Shown here: piece by piece, positions 47,080-60,591 of the stretch
How the letters are laid out: each line of letters begins with the position of its first letter
Numbering within the stretch: position 1 is the stretch's first letter
Source: Vicugna pacos
Taxonomy: Eukaryota > Chordata > Mammalia > Artiodactyla > Camelidae
NCBI RefSeq assembly: GCF_048564905.1
Contig: NC_133005.1
Coordinates: 7,133,001-7,197,000 of the forward strand
Length of the DNA: 64,000 bases
Direction of reading: 5' to 3'
The notes under the pieces: model-generated
The model's database searches: none
What the model was told of the DNA's origin: nothing
Seen by the model: only the letters and a program-made list of their open reading frames with translations
Program-made: the position numbers and the translations under genes

Positions 47080-47599
47080 TGAACACACTGCAGTGTTCGT
47101 GGCAGCACTATTTACAATAGCCAAGATATGGAAACAACCTAAATGTCCATCAACATTTAGGTTGGATAAAGAAGATGTGGTGTATATACACAATGGAATA
47201 ATGCTCAGACATAAAAAAGAATGAAATAATGCCATTTGCAGCAATATTAATGGACCTAGAGATTATCATCTAAGTGAAATAAGTCAGACAGAAAATGAAC
47301 TTATTTACAAACCAGAAATAGACTCACAGACTTGGAAAACATATTTATGATTAACATAAGGGAAGAGGGAGGGATACACTAGGAGTCTGGGATACACACG
47401 TCTATATATAAAATAGACAACCAACAAGGACCTACTGTATAGCACAGAGAACTATATTCAATATCTTGTAATAAGCTGTAATAGAAAAGAATCTGACAAA
47501 GAATAGATAAACATGTATATGTATAACTGAATCACTTTGCTGTACACTAGAAACTAACACAACATTGTACATCAATTATACTTCAATAATAAAAAGAAA
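47080..47599 (+). mobile_element. L1 3' end with target-site duplication
   Basis: The left end is close to GTTCGTGGCAGCACTATTTA. It continues GATGTGGTGTATATACACAA, TAATGGACCTAGAGATTATC, GAGTCTGGGATACACACGTC, CTGTATAGCACAGAGAACTA and CAACATTGTACATCAATTAT, then an A-rich tail. Flanks AAGAATGTGC (47070-47079 and 47600-47609) extend to 12 of 14 matching bases, which I take as the target-site duplication. A short ORF2 frame ([16 protein letters not shown]) remains. The copy carries a foldback scar at 47136-47163. Confidence 0.92.
47136..47163. repeat. 10-bp foldback inside L1
   Basis: AACCTAAATG (47136-47145), an 8-nt spacer TCCATCAA, and CATTTAGGTT (47154-47163) pair perfectly. The other L1 copies have AGATGACT-like text where the right arm now lies. 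Confidence 0.95.
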
Positions 47600-47609
47600 A
47601 AGAATGTGC

Positions 47610-48475
47610 CAAATGGTAATGAACATCTTATAACTGAAATTAAATTTAGTTAAAAATATAAATGCTGAAAAATTACACATTGAAAGATGATGTGCAACTT
47701 TTTCCAGAAAGTGTTAGTGTAAATATCTATCTCATATAAGACAATATGCATTTAGTTTTTTTTAATGTTGACACTTAAATCCACTTTCTTCCTAAATTGA
47801 TTTTCTCCACGAAATATTTTATATTGGTAATTAGAAGTCTAATTATATTACATTATATTTTCACTACATCAAAAATATTTTGTGGCACTTTCTAGTTGAA
47901 ACAAATATCAACCATAGACCACTCACATGCATTAAAATAAATACATTAATTAATTAATTTACTTAACAAACAAACAAGAAACAAGTGTTAGAGCAAAGCC
48001 TAGACTCAGGAAAAAAAAGACTGTTTCAATAACTACCATCGATGTGAAATTCTCAGGTTCTTGGTCAATTACTTGGTGACAAGTATCTCTGTTATTATTA
48101 TTTCTGAAAAAAGCCATTTGGGGAGACAGAGTATTTTAATAGCCCAAAAGTCAACCAAATCTCACTGATCATGACTCATTTCTATAGCAAACCTCTATTA
48201 CTTCTCCGACAGATCAAATTAAATTCGGCTTGGCGAAAGACAGGACACTCCTCTCGGTTGAAGCAATGCTGTACTTTTTATTCCTGCTGAGTAAATAGCC
48301 TCAAGTCAAACTACTTGCCCTGACTAATGATCAAACATATCCAAGAATTCTGTACAAGAAACGCATTCTTCTCTCCTTTGAAGTGCATTGCTGGGGGAGT
48401 AATTGGGTTTGCTGAAGATTTTTCCTTAGAACTGCAAAAGAATTTCTTGGCTAAGCATATAATCAAGCTACAGAT
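47610..48475. other. No recognised feature
   Basis: AT-rich DNA between the L1 tail and the TTTC microsatellite. Confidence 0.4.
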
Positions 48476-48789
<314 letters not shown>

Positions 48790-48999
48790 TTAAATATCTT
48801 CTTGTAAGAGGGTGGACTCTGAATAAATATGTACCTTAAAGGAATGTCAGAATGATGCACTACTGTCTCTGCTGATTAAAGAATTCTCAGCAGTGTCAGG
48901 TTAAAAAATTCCATCAGAAGAAAACATCATTGTGAATCATTCCTTTCAGTCATAATCCCCTCTAGAAATACAAATGTGCCTCCAATATGTTAATATCAT

Positions 49000-49345
49000 T
49001 ATAACTAGGTAGTCAGGAATATACAAACATGAATACGACCTGTCCTCAAAGAACTTATAGACAAGAACGTTAGGTATTATGAAAAGAATTTTTAAAAACT
49101 ATACAAGAATAATCATAAAGTCAGGATGTGATAAGGCCATAATAAGAATGCCCCCCCCCATTCCACAGTGCATCTGATGAAAAAGAGAGTTTACTTTTGG
49201 TGAAGACAGGAAGCAGAGGCTGTTTGATGATAGTTACTTTATGTGAGCTAGGTATGCAAGGATGGACAGGATTTCAACAGGGTGGCTGTGCAGGGGAGGC
49301 CTTTGGGCCAAGGACAAAGGCAGAGAGGTAGGCTGTCTAGAGAAT
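49000..49345 (-). mobile_element. Possible L2 fragment, minus strand
   Basis: GACCTGTCCTCAAAGAACTT, CTTATAGACAAG, AGGTATGCAAGGATGGACAG and GGCAGAGAGGTAGGC resemble the reverse L2 text (CCCTGCCCTCAAGGAGCTTACAGTC...). Weak. A C9 run lies at about 49,152. Confidence 0.4.
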
Positions 49346-50477
49346 GGAGAATAGTTCAAAAGGATTGAAGTATTAGAAAGAGAAGATGGAAGGTAAGTTT
49401 AAGACAGCAGACAGGCCAGAACATTGCAGAACTTGAGTGCAGGTATCATTCATGGGGAAGACATAGCAAGTCCTTTCTTCTGCTGATATTCTACTGTTCC
49501 TTTGGAAAGTTAGTTGTCTTCAGTTGACTTTAAGCACAGTAATCATCAGGACTAGCTTGACTGGAACTGTCTGTTTACACTTTTCTTCTTGAGAGAAATG
49601 TGTACCCCCTTTGTCTGGAAGTATAGCAATTTAGACTAGAGTGGAAAAAAAAATGGAAACAGGCTCTAGGCAAGGCAATTAGTGTCCTGAGGAGATATCC
49701 TTCAATCAATCTTTCTGAGCTAGACCTTTGCCTCCCAGACTATTGGGCTTTTCCAGAGAAATACATTATATTACCACGAAGGGAGTATGGAATATTGAGA
49801 GCCTAAGACCATGGCAGGAATGCCATTTTCAGTTCTTAATGCCAGAACAACCCATAATTAATGTGAGTGAACCATGAAGTAGAAAGCCAGGACAGTCTCC
49901 GAATTTGCACTGAGATCTCCATGTGATGGAGGGAGTGCAAGAGTGATGAAGTGAATGGATGGGGGCAGGACAGTCTGGTGATGGTGGTGATGGTGGCCAT
50001 GGCAACACCAAGAGCACTAAATGATCATGGAGTGCCTGGGGTTTGGAAACTACTTGTGGGCTGACAGCATCAAAACCTAGTACTGCAAGCTAAGACTGAA
50101 GAAAAAGACTACCACGAGGGAGAATGGAAGAGAACCTGTGCAGACAAGACTATGCATAAAGAGTCCAGTAAAATAGTAAAGGAGTTAAGAAGAGTGAGCA
50201 AATAAAAGCCAGCCCAGGCAAAGTACAAGAATTGGATTGGCAATCCCTTTTAAGTATTCCAAAGAGAACAAAAGTGGTCAGAAAGAAAAGAGGTTAAAAA
50301 AAAAAAAAAAAACGGCTAGACCATGTTTACCAATTGCTTTTGTCTAAAGGAAAGGATGAGCCGATCTAAATTCCTGTAGCAGATGCAGAGAGGGTGTCCA
50401 GGTTAGTTTTAATTTACCTGCCCTCCCCACATTGTGGAAAAGGAAAAAGGAAATAAGAAAGTCACATCAATGATCTA

Positions 50478-50480
<3 letters not shown>
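49346..50480. other. No certain feature
   Basis: Mixed DNA with purine-rich patches and an A-run of about 18 at 50,297. Nothing nameable. Confidence 0.4.

Positions 50481-50528
<48 letters not shown>
50481..50528 (+). repeat. (TG)n microsatellite
   Basis: About 23 uninterrupted TG units. Confidence 0.97.
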
Positions 50529-50529
<1 letters not shown>

Positions 50530-51240
50530 TCTTTTAGTAAAATGTATTTTGAGCATACCCCATTATATGTATATTTATTGGCCAATTATATCTATGTACT
50601 AATATGTTGGTAAAGCATATATGTTATGAAAAATACACAGACATACAAACTTAAAAGGATGAAAAATAAGTTTAAAGAGCAGTGCTAATATTTCCTTTAG
50701 AGGCCATTAAGGTAGATAATTGCTTTCTCTCCCTGCTCCAACCATAATGCAAAGAGCTTTGATTTTTATATTCTGTAGGCAATAAAGAAACAAAAAAGGT
50801 TTATGAACATGGCATGAGATGATAAGATGGCTGTTTTAGTAAAATTTAGCCAAGGGATCAGAGTTGGGATGGTGAACAGGGAGCTGAGACTGGTAGACCA
50901 GAAGGCAGAGAAGGCAACATTGTCAGTCATGGTATGAAACAAAAAAGGCCTAGATTTGGGTGTTGATGGTACAAATGGAGAGATGGAGGCACACATACTC
51001 TGGGAATTGAACTTTACAGGAAACAACTATAGAGGTATACGCCCGTGAAGACAGGCAATGGACCCCAAATCTGTCTGCAGACGTCTTTCCTGAAGGTGAC
51101 ACCTGCCTGTATCCTTTCATTTTCTTTTCTGATTGGATGCTGGACTCAACTGCTTCACTGAAGAGATTTCAGCATAGTATAGATGGTATTTCAAGTGATG
51201 ATGATTTCTTGGATCTGAGAGAAATAATTAATTCCAAAAC
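50530..51240. other. No certain feature
   Basis: Unassigned. Some text (GGCCTAGATTTGGGTGTTGA) faintly suggests reverse-strand L2, too weak to call. Confidence 0.3.
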
Positions 51241-54200
51241 AAAATAATTCTAGAGATAGAGAAAGATCAATTTGGAGAGCCAAGAGCTTTGAAAATGTCT
51301 CAACAATTGTAGGCTGCCATTTTCTACTTTAATTGCACACAGATATCTGGCTAGATTCTAAACATCTACCTGTCAATGCCCTCTTTAAAGCTACTATATC
51401 TGCCTTAGTAATAAAGCGCTACCAAGAATAACAATATATATTTTATACTTTCCTAGGTGTGTTACAAACAGAGTACAAAAGAAAAGAACCATCATGAAAA
51501 AAAAGGTAGGTCTCAATTTTAAGAAAATACTTCCAAATGTGAGTGAAATACCCAGAGCTCATGATTACTGCTCTGGGGAGACTATAAGAAAGGTACTTAG
51601 AAAGAAAATCAATAGAATGTCTTAATGTCTAGAGGGGAAAGTGGCATGGCTTTATTTTATAAAACTCCACCCAAAGGAGAAGTCTTAAAATCAACCTTGG
51701 TGAAAGTAGTATCAAGATCATAGAATATTCCTTTATTACCTAGAAGATGTAATTTCTTTCATGGTCTTTGACTGTGTTATAAGTGGCAGGTAATAAGACA
51801 AAACTCAAGTTTACATATAATCATGCCATTTCAACTTTCATTTATTACATTGTATTGCAGTAGCTGCCCTGATGAAGGATGTTAGAGCTGAAATTCAATA
51901 GAACATCAAGACACTTCTATCTGATCACCTAAGAAAGCTGTATAACAGTGTCATTTAAATATATTATATGTAGTAAGGGCTGCCTTTTTTTTAAAGCATT
52001 TACTAGAAAGATTAATCTCAGGTATTCTCCAATACTTTAAGCTTGGTGTTGAAAGCTAGAGGAAATATTTCAAAGACCCATTATTTGTTTTTTTCATGAC
52101 AGTGAAGACGGTAGGGTTTCCCTCTGCCCCTCACATCAGTAGAAAGTTCCTATTAGAACAAGTTGCAAAGAAATTAGTTCATTCACTCAATCTACATTCA
52201 TAAAGGACTTTCTCAATCAAAACTTCTGATTTGATTGTCAGAGAAGGTTTCAAAGGAATGCCTATTTAATTTCTTTTCTTCATTACCTTTGTGATAAAGT
52301 TATCCTATAGAACGTCAGTCATTTAACTATATAACCAATTCTCTGATTTCACAGTTGTTTTGATGTGTGGAGATTTCAGTGGAAGTATTTCTAATATGGG
52401 TCAAAGGAAGACATTTAGAGTATAAATGATAAAGCAAGCAAAATTAAAATAATATTTGTTAAATATTTTTAAAAACTTTTAGAGTCATTCATGATTTTGA
52501 CCTAAAATTTACAAATGGATTTTTTGAAATAATATCACAAGATTTTATTTTCACTCAGTAACAGAGTGAACCGTCATTCCATCATTACAGAATATCTGAT
52601 GAAGACAAATCACTTCGGCTTATTTGAAAGTGCAGGGTCATTGCACGAGCCCTGCACTCTTTCAGCCATGTTCCATTCTTCACTCTGAAACCTATCAGAA
52701 TCATGATAAAATATTATAGGAGAACCTGTGATGAGCTTTTAGGTAAGAACAAAAAGTAGAGTTAAGTGAAAAAGATTCTTAAGCTTCCAAAATGACTTCC
52801 CTTTGAAAGAACCTGTCAACCTTTCCAGTGATGAAACATCAATATTTTTAGAGTCAGTTTAACTCAATTTTCCTTTCTTTCTTTTGGTTTTAATGTATGT
52901 AGTCCTGGCTGATAAGAGAACTGATTACGGTCCTCCCCAGCCTCCCTGGACACAAATGAACAAGTACCCACAAAGGAAATCCCTGAAAAAAACAGTAAGG
53001 GATAAGTTTAAAGCTTGGTCATTTTACTATTTCAGGAAAATAGTTTGAAATGGAGATTCTACGAGATATTTTACAACCCATTTATCTCAAATCATGCTCC
53101 CTCCAGGAGCAGGTAGAGGGGTGTGTGACAGACACCCCTGAAAAGGGAGCTGGGGGAAGGAGAATCATTGTTACTACTTTCACTACCCTCTTCAATCTGA
53201 GGAAACAGGGAACAAAGGTTATGTAGCAGTTAGGAGATTCATCAGCTGGATATTGAGAATTTCTGATGAACTCTCATCAAAATTTTAGAAAACACCTGCT
53301 TATATCTATAATTGAAATTCAGCAGTGGAAGAAAAACTTTTCTAATACAAAATATATATAACCAGCTCTCCTTCTTTCAGTGTGGATTGTACCAAAATAC
53401 TAGCCCTCTGAGGATGTCCACCAGCAGCATTTTAAACGACCAACACCTCTATGTCACTGCCAATTTGGGGTCATGCTCACAGACGACTGCAAGAGACTAG
53501 AGTGAAATTACTTAGGGACCAACTCTGAGTCCCATCAGGCCATGATAAACATTATTTTATGGGAAATGGGAAACCTCAAGTGACCCAATCCATATAACTT
53601 GTATGTGCGTGTCAGCTGGAGACGGGCCAACAGCCATCACTCAAATTAGATTGCTTTGTCTTAAATGCTGGCATTCCAGAGGCAGTGTAACTTAAGACAA
53701 AAGCTGGTTTTCCAGTGACTACCAAGTACTCAGATTAAATCAAATTCTTATACCCTATCTCTCATTCCATCAGACTTGTGTTTTAAAGTATCAGGAAGCC
53801 AAAAGGAGTCTAAAATCACAAAGGGAAATGCAAATCAATCCACAACAAATCATCTAACAGGTGTCCTGGAAGAGAACTGTATTGCTACTGACATTAACCA
53901 TTTGCTTATCATGGATACTGTCCTCTTTACAGAAAATATGTGGTTACCCACCCCTCTACAACTTAGAGTGACACAGAGGAAAAAGTACCCCAAACAACCC
54001 CCACGAGGCTTCAAGGGAAAATGCATTGAAATGACTAACCTTTCCTGAGGTCATTGGGCCAAGGGATGGGTTCTTCTGTTTCAAGATAGCTTTCCTCCTG
54101 ACCCACAGCATATGGGTCCTATTACTGCCAGACCATGACCGCAAAGACATTTCAAATCCCTGTGAAAAATGCGATTCTATGTCTCCTGCTCAGTTGTATG

Positions 54201-56995
54201 TCATAGAGGACAGTTGACGCTCTGGCAGATGAGAGGGAGTGGGGGAAGGGTTGCGATTGGGATTTAATCCACGCCATCCCTTTACATGATATGACTAGGT
54301 CTGTAATAGAAACCTTCTCGCTTCTGGTTTCTCTTTTATCTTACAAGCCACTTAATGCTCATAAGGGACAGTGAACACACTTCAGGGTATCGTGTTTAAG
54401 CTCTCCAAAGATGGGAAACAGCTTTATCAAGGGTGACAGATTTGGCACTAGTGACAAGCATTCACTAATCTGCTTTTCAAAAAACTTTTTTTAAGGGAGA
54501 CAAAAGTAAATTTATGCTATTTAATCTGCATTAACACAGCAAACAATATTCAGTCTGTGATGATTAAGCAATGTTTATGAAATTATTTTGAATAGATATT
54601 TACTTGTAGGTATTACAGTTGCCTCAGAACATTAATAATGAGGACAAGAATTAGTCAACTAATACAAGATATTCCACAAGGCACCTTTAATCCATTCAGA
54701 TTAGTCAGACTTTCAATATGAGCATAATAATGTTCTGCCTTGTTAGATATCACAAATGACATTTTCTCAATTTTTAATATAACATAAAATGTAGAACTAT
54801 TGTCTGGTCTTGTAAAAGAATTTTATACAATTAATCATGAGTCTCAAGCACACCCTAATTTTATAGTAGTTGATTTACAGCATCTCTCTGGGCACTGAAT
54901 TTAATGATTCCTGACAAAAGAGATGGGCAAAAGATTACACACACACATACACAAATATAAGCAAATAACTCCAACAAGATATTTGTTTAACAGTGAAATC
55001 CTACCAACCAGGAAAAAAAACTTTCAGCCACTTTCTTGTGTATATCTTTATTAATCACTTTTGTCCCATGGTATTAACTTAGCACTTTTTCAGTTAGTCC
55101 TTCTCATTTGTTTGCTTTGGCTGTGCTTCACAGTCTTCATTTTCCCTTCGGGTGTTACTCCATTTCTGTGGTCATTTTTGGTTGGAATGTTTCATGGAAC
55201 CAACAACAACAACAGCATTCTGACAACTCCCCATGGAGCTCAAATGTTCCTGATGGAAATAATATTTTAGTAAATGCAAAACACTAATCAAATGAAATTC
55301 CCTGGTTGAGCATGATACAGGTAAATCTGTCAGTATCGTGTTTCCTATGTAAAGCATGAGAAATTGTTATACTAGAATATGGTTTTGCTAATTAGTGGGA
55401 AAGATTTATCAAAACGATCATTTTATTGAGTTGACTGTCAGTTCCATGAAAAAGTGGTCTCTCTTATCCCAAGTTCCCTTTTTTAGGGTCATATCAGACA
55501 CTCAGTCTCAGAAATTAGAAGGCAGGAGTTTTCAACATACAGTGAAGGCCAGAAATTTACAAAGAAATGTAATTACTGAAAGGAAACATATTTCAAAGGC
55601 TTTGTGACATGTTCATCCATACTGCAATTTGTTAAATAACAAGAATACTAAAAAGTTGAGCTGTGTTTGTTCTCAAGGATACACACAGATATTATTATCC
55701 TCACTAGGGGTTCCTAAGCACATCTGAAGTTTTGCATTGCTGTAGCAAGCTCATTTGTTAATTTATGTAACAATTCCCTGTCTGTTAGACAATCAAAAAT
55801 GTCCTAATGGTAAGCCTCTGTCTTAGGAAGAAATTCACTCATAGCCTATTATGGGGTCCTTGGGAAGACAAAATTCATTTTGAAAATCTAATAATACTTT
55901 CTAGATAGTATGCATATATAATAAACACTTCCCACTTTAGTCTTCAGGAATCAACAATGAACAAAAAGGAAAAAAATCATCTACCTTTAATTTACAGGCC
56001 GATCTATCACACCTCTCTAATCACACCTCTCTAATCACAGGATTTCTATCTCTTGTCTTTTGGAAAAACAACTTTTATGAACTATCTGAAGCACAACAGC
56101 TTTTTTTTTTACAATCTACTTTCATTCATTCTTTCATCAAATATTTCTCGATCATCTAATTTGTTATCTATTGTTAGTTATGTACAGACATGTTTTTCGA
56201 GGAGGGAAAATTTCGGTTCCTATGTATATTTCTGCCAAACTGACTCATTCAACTTGGTATTCTGTTTCAAGGTCTGTCATCACCAAAAGTTAAGATATAG
56301 CTCTAAAAGCTTGATTTCCTATTAACAACCCTTTACAGAGCTCTTGCCCATAAATTAATCCTCAAGACGCTGGTACGGGAGGGTTTATATAGTCAGCTCT
56401 GTCTTCTAGAATTTGATTAAATAGTACAGATTAAATAGTATGGATGGCATGTATAATTTTATACATTTCTATTACATTCCATCGGAGTCACTGCCATTTT
56501 AGATTAAAGAATCCTGGCTCATATGGAGAACTCGTCATAGCCTTGATCCTCTTTGGGCCGTCTGTGAATCCCCTTTGCCTTCGCCTTCTTTGAGGTACAA
56601 CCAGCTAGGCCATACCCAGCATCCCTGCCTGAATCTTCCTGAGGATAGCTTCGCTTATTGATGGATGAAACTGAGACTCTGGGATTTGAACCGATTTGTG
56701 CTGTAGGACCCTTACCCCTCAAGATGCTTCAATATAAACTATTCCCAGGCCCTGATTTTGGGAAACTCTGCACACACTAGTCCTTCTTGAATATTACACT
56801 TCATATTAGCTAACTGAAAGACGCTGGTATGCACTGCAGTAAAATTTAAATGACCTGATTAACTCTACTTCACCTATCATTTCCCAAATACTTTGTAGTT
56901 GGGAACCTTCAGTCTTTTGTGTGTTTACTGATTTGGGGTGGTTTTCGTGTGCTTATTTGTTTGTTTTGTCTAATAACTATGAGCAATCTTTCAGG
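51241..56995. other. Long repeat-poor stretch, no recognised feature
   Basis: About 5.75 kb in which I find no SINE, LINE, LTR or DNA element that I can name, apart from a possible short reverse-strand L2-like scrap near 56,120-56,200 and a 14-bp tandem repeat near 56,006. No frame shows a domain. An imperfect hairpin lies at 52,625-52,664. Confidence 0.45.
56006..56038 (+). repeat. Short tandem duplication (14-bp unit)
   Basis: The unit ATCACACCTCTCTA occurs twice head to tail, followed by ATCACAG. Confidence 0.9.
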
Positions 56996-56999
56996 GAAT

Positions 57000-57092
57000 T
57001 CATACACACACACACACGTATGTGTATATATCTCTGTGTGTGTATGTATATATACATATTATATATGTGTGTGTGTATGTGTGTATTTACTT
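57000..57092 (+). repeat. Mixed (CA)/(TG)/(TA) microsatellite
   Basis: CA units, then TG and TA units over about 90 bp. It accounts for the cysteine/valine/tyrosine-rich frame at 56919-57176. Confidence 0.93.
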
Positions 57093-57846
57093 AAGGATCT
57101 AAACTGGTTTAGCAAAAATAGGAATAGAAGAGCCCATGGTAAAACCTTTCATTATGGTTGTTATTTGGCATACTGACATTTCTACCATGCCTGTAATACA
57201 TTTGTCTGACTTTTTCTGAAGAAGCAATGTGCGGGAAAGGCTAGCTGAATAAATAGTACTTAGCTCCAAGTAATACCAAGGTAATATGTGTGATTGGACC
57301 AAGCACAGTGTCTGGCATCTACTAAGAAATAGGTAATAAAGATAAAAATGGAATTGAAATGGCAGTGGTTTCTTAAGTTCCAGTTTCTGAGAGGATGGTG
57401 TAATGACCCCTCCCAGAGTGATGGCAGTAAAAATCACTCTGGTCCAGTACCTGAGCAGGTGACAATCGACTCTTAATGATACTCTGACCTTGGACACCTG
57501 CAACCAGGTGGGCTCCTCTGAGTCAGTTCCACAGGGACTATGCTCCTGTGTTAGTCCCTCTGGTTGCTTCCTTCACCTTCACTCAGGCTTTTGGAAGCTG
57601 TGAAGCAAGAACTGAATTCCAGACCTTGCATATCAGTGTCCCAGTGGTTGAGCCCAGATGAAGGCTTCCAAACCTCCATGATGCCAAGTTTCTCTAAACT
57701 ACGGGTACTATGTCAACTGGCTTAGATCTCGCCGTCTATCTGCCCAATACAGAATCCTGGACTCACCATGGCCTATGGTTGTTAACTCATCTTTCTTGTG
57801 TTCTTTCATTTATGAGCAGAACTCTTGTTTCAAATGTATGACTTCA
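57093..57846. other. No certain feature
   Basis: Unassigned. GACCAAGCACAGTGTCTGGC at 57,296-57,315 with ATCTACTAAGAAATAGG could be a MIR or L2 tail scrap. Confidence 0.35.
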
Positions 57847-57859
57847 TGTGTCCACCTTA

Positions 57860-58414
57860 TTTTTTTTTCCTTCTTTTTTTTGAAGTATAGTTAATTTACA
57901 ATGCTGTGTTAGTTTCTGGTGTACAACAAAGTTTGTACAACAACAAACATATACACACACACACAACATATATATAAATACATATAAACATTTTATATAT
58001 ATATATATATATGTTCTTTTTCAGATTCTTCTCCATTATAGGTTATTACAAGATATTGAATACAGTTCCCTATGCTTTACAGTACGTCCTTGTTGTTTAT
58101 CTATTTTATATATAGTAGTGTGTATCTGTTAATCCCAAATTCTTCATTTATCCCCCCAACACTTACACCTTTAGTAACCATAAGTTTGTTTTCTATGTCT
58201 GTGAATCTACTTCTGTTTTGTAAATAAGTTCATTTGTATCAGTTTTTTTTAGATTCCACATATAAATGATATCATATGATATTTGTCTTTCTCTGCCTGA
58301 CTTACTTCACTTAGTATAATAATCTCTAGGTCCATCCATGATGCTGCAAATAGCATTATTCCATTCTTTTTTATGGCTTAGTAATATTACATTGTGTGTG
58401 TGTGTGTGTGTGTG
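57860..58414 (-). mobile_element. L1 3' end, minus strand, with target-site duplication
   Basis: Left T-rich run, then GAAGTATAGTTAATTTACAA, TTTCTGGTGTACAACAAAG, ACAGTTCCCTATGCTTTACA, TAGATTCCACATATAAATGA and CTAGGTCCATCCATGATGCT. This is the complement of the L1 3' UTR and last bit of ORF2. It is flanked by TGTGTCCACCTTA at 57847-57859 and 58415-58427 (13 bp, identical). A (GT)n run (58393-58418) lies at its truncated 5' end. Confidence 0.94.
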
Positions 58415-58427
58415 TGTGTCCACCTTA

Positions 58428-60373
58428 ATATCCACCTTATAGTCTGATTCCTGAACCTCTGCACATAGAATGGTCTGGAGTTCTAAGGCTCTCTTTTCCC
58501 TCATGTGTCCAAAACCCAAGTAATAAATAAAAAACAATGGTAAGAGAACCAACACTACCAAGGAACTGACACAGTTTAAATAAAATAGTTGTTAAAAGGA
58601 GTTTATGCACATATAATAGCAAAACTGAATTCAATAAGTCTTCTGTTTAGTTCTATTTTACCATGATAAAGGGAGAGTCAGCTTTAACAAATCAATCTCT
58701 CTTTATCATTCACTCATTCCAATACATATAAATTCTCATAGACACACAACTAGTTAATGAACAGAGAGGAATCATTAACGCACATTTAAAAATTTTGCCT
58801 CCCTGTCTATTATCCTAAATCTACTGAGCTTTAACAATGACTAGTACAGTCCAGAAGATAGAAGAATAAAGTCATTTCAGCCAATGATTCTGGTTGTTAA
58901 TGAGTAGATATTATAGTGCAAAAGATTTTGTAAATGTAAAAATGACCTAAGATATTTTGAAGAATCTTAAAATAGCCAAGTACATACAATAAACACACAG
59001 AATAAAGAAACTTGATAGCCTATGATCTCCAGCATACACTTAACTGGTCCCTTCTGATTTTAACTCTTCGCTTCCATTGAGTCTGCAGCATTTAGGACCC
59101 CTGATTTATACCAGTGGGAACCACTTACTCACCACCATTGCCAAACATCATTTTATGTGACTGAATCAATTTTACGACAAAGTGTAATTTTCCCTCCCTA
59201 TATATAAGGGTATGAAAACACTCTTCACACTATTCTGGAAAGTCAGTCATGCTAAATGTTTTCTATCAATTTATTTCCACTTCTAGTATTTTCTCTGAAG
59301 TTTGATTCTTTTACCTAAAAAAACCTACACTAGCAGCAAGGGTAAAGGTCACAAATCGGCATTTCTTCTTAAAATATCTCCATTTAAATGCAAATTTTGG
59401 CCTTTATTCCTAACCTTTAAACAGTCATTTTATAGAAATGAAAAAAGTAACAGTAAATTTTGTGTGTTAATATCTGCAGAGTAGCACTCGAATGTGTTAT
59501 TTAGCTTCATTTGTGCTGTATAAACCTTATATTTTTAGAACCTGATGGATGTCTTTAGGGACAAGTAGTATTTTCTCAGAAAATTCAATTTTTAAAAATT
59601 TAAATATGAATAGAATGGCTTTAATCCAACTTTAAGAAAATAGAGCCTCATCATTTTTTATAATTTGAGTAACTAGAAGTTGCTACCTTTTTTTCATTAT
59701 ACTATTTTTATTTAGCTTATGCAATTTACAAAGCTATGGCAGTCATTAGTGACAAATTACGTGGAATAGTCTTCGTTATTGTTGAAACTAATTTAAATAC
59801 ACTTCTATGAAAATAAAAATGTAAATCAATAGCATTTTCTACTTGCATTTCAAAATGCGATCATTGAAAACACTATAAAATACTACTTAATAATGAGGCG
59901 CCAGTTTTGTCCTGGTGACTAACTTTAAGTAAAATTAAAATGATTAAAGTTTTAAAAGAAAAAAAAGCAGCTATTCAGAAAATATTCAAAGTTTCAAATC
60001 ATTAAATTAACTTAGAACTTCAGAATTATTACCGGAATTAAATTTCTTACAAATACAGAATCATAAAGGCAGATTTGCATGTACCAAATTGTTGCCTTTT
60101 CAATGCCCTATAAAATAGCAGAAGACTTATTGTGTGCCTCCAGCATCTCCCCTCAGCCTCTCTGTGATGTGATTTCCTCTGTAGCTGTTGAGGGTGGTCT
60201 CTTGACACCGAGACAGTATTTCTTTCAACTTTCCTTCCTCCTAAGCCCTGGCAGACATCTTAGCCCCCACGCTGGGTAGGTTGGGAGTAAAAGGGTCTTA
60301 ACACCCTTTCCTCCAAAAAACCTTCACAAATGGGTGAATAGGAGTTAGTGATTAATGCTGGAGCTCCTGATCC
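58428..60373. other. No recognised feature
   Basis: AT-rich unique-looking DNA. No frame of interest. Confidence 0.45.
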
Positions 60374-60380
60374 TTTAGAG

Positions 60381-60582
60381 CTGCGTTGCCCAATAAAATA
60401 GTCACTAGCCATCCATATATAGCTATTTACATTTAAATTAATTCAAATTAAATCAATTCAAAATCCAATTCTTCAGTCACAATAGCCATATTCCAAATGT
60501 TCAACAGCCACATGGGCTATTACAGAGGACACTGTGGACACAGAACGTCTCAGTCATCAGGGAGCCCTATTGGACAGTGCTG
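60381..60582 (+). mobile_element. hAT-Charlie non-autonomous element
   Basis: Inverted termini: CTGCGTTGCCCAATA at the left and CCCTATTGGACAGTGCTG at the right. The core has CTAGCCATCC, CACAATAGCCATATTCC and CAACAGCCACATGGG, as in the widespread hAT-Charlie repeat that begins CAGTGCTGTCCAATAG. Flanking TTTAGAG (60374-60380 and 60583-60589) is the target-site duplication (seven of the expected eight bases). About 200 bp, no transposase. Confidence 0.85.
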
Positions 60583-60591
60583 TTTAGAGGG

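Noticed and set aside
56919-57176. Cysteine/valine/tyrosine-rich frame
   Set aside because: Created by CA/TG/TA dinucleotide repeats at 57000-57092.
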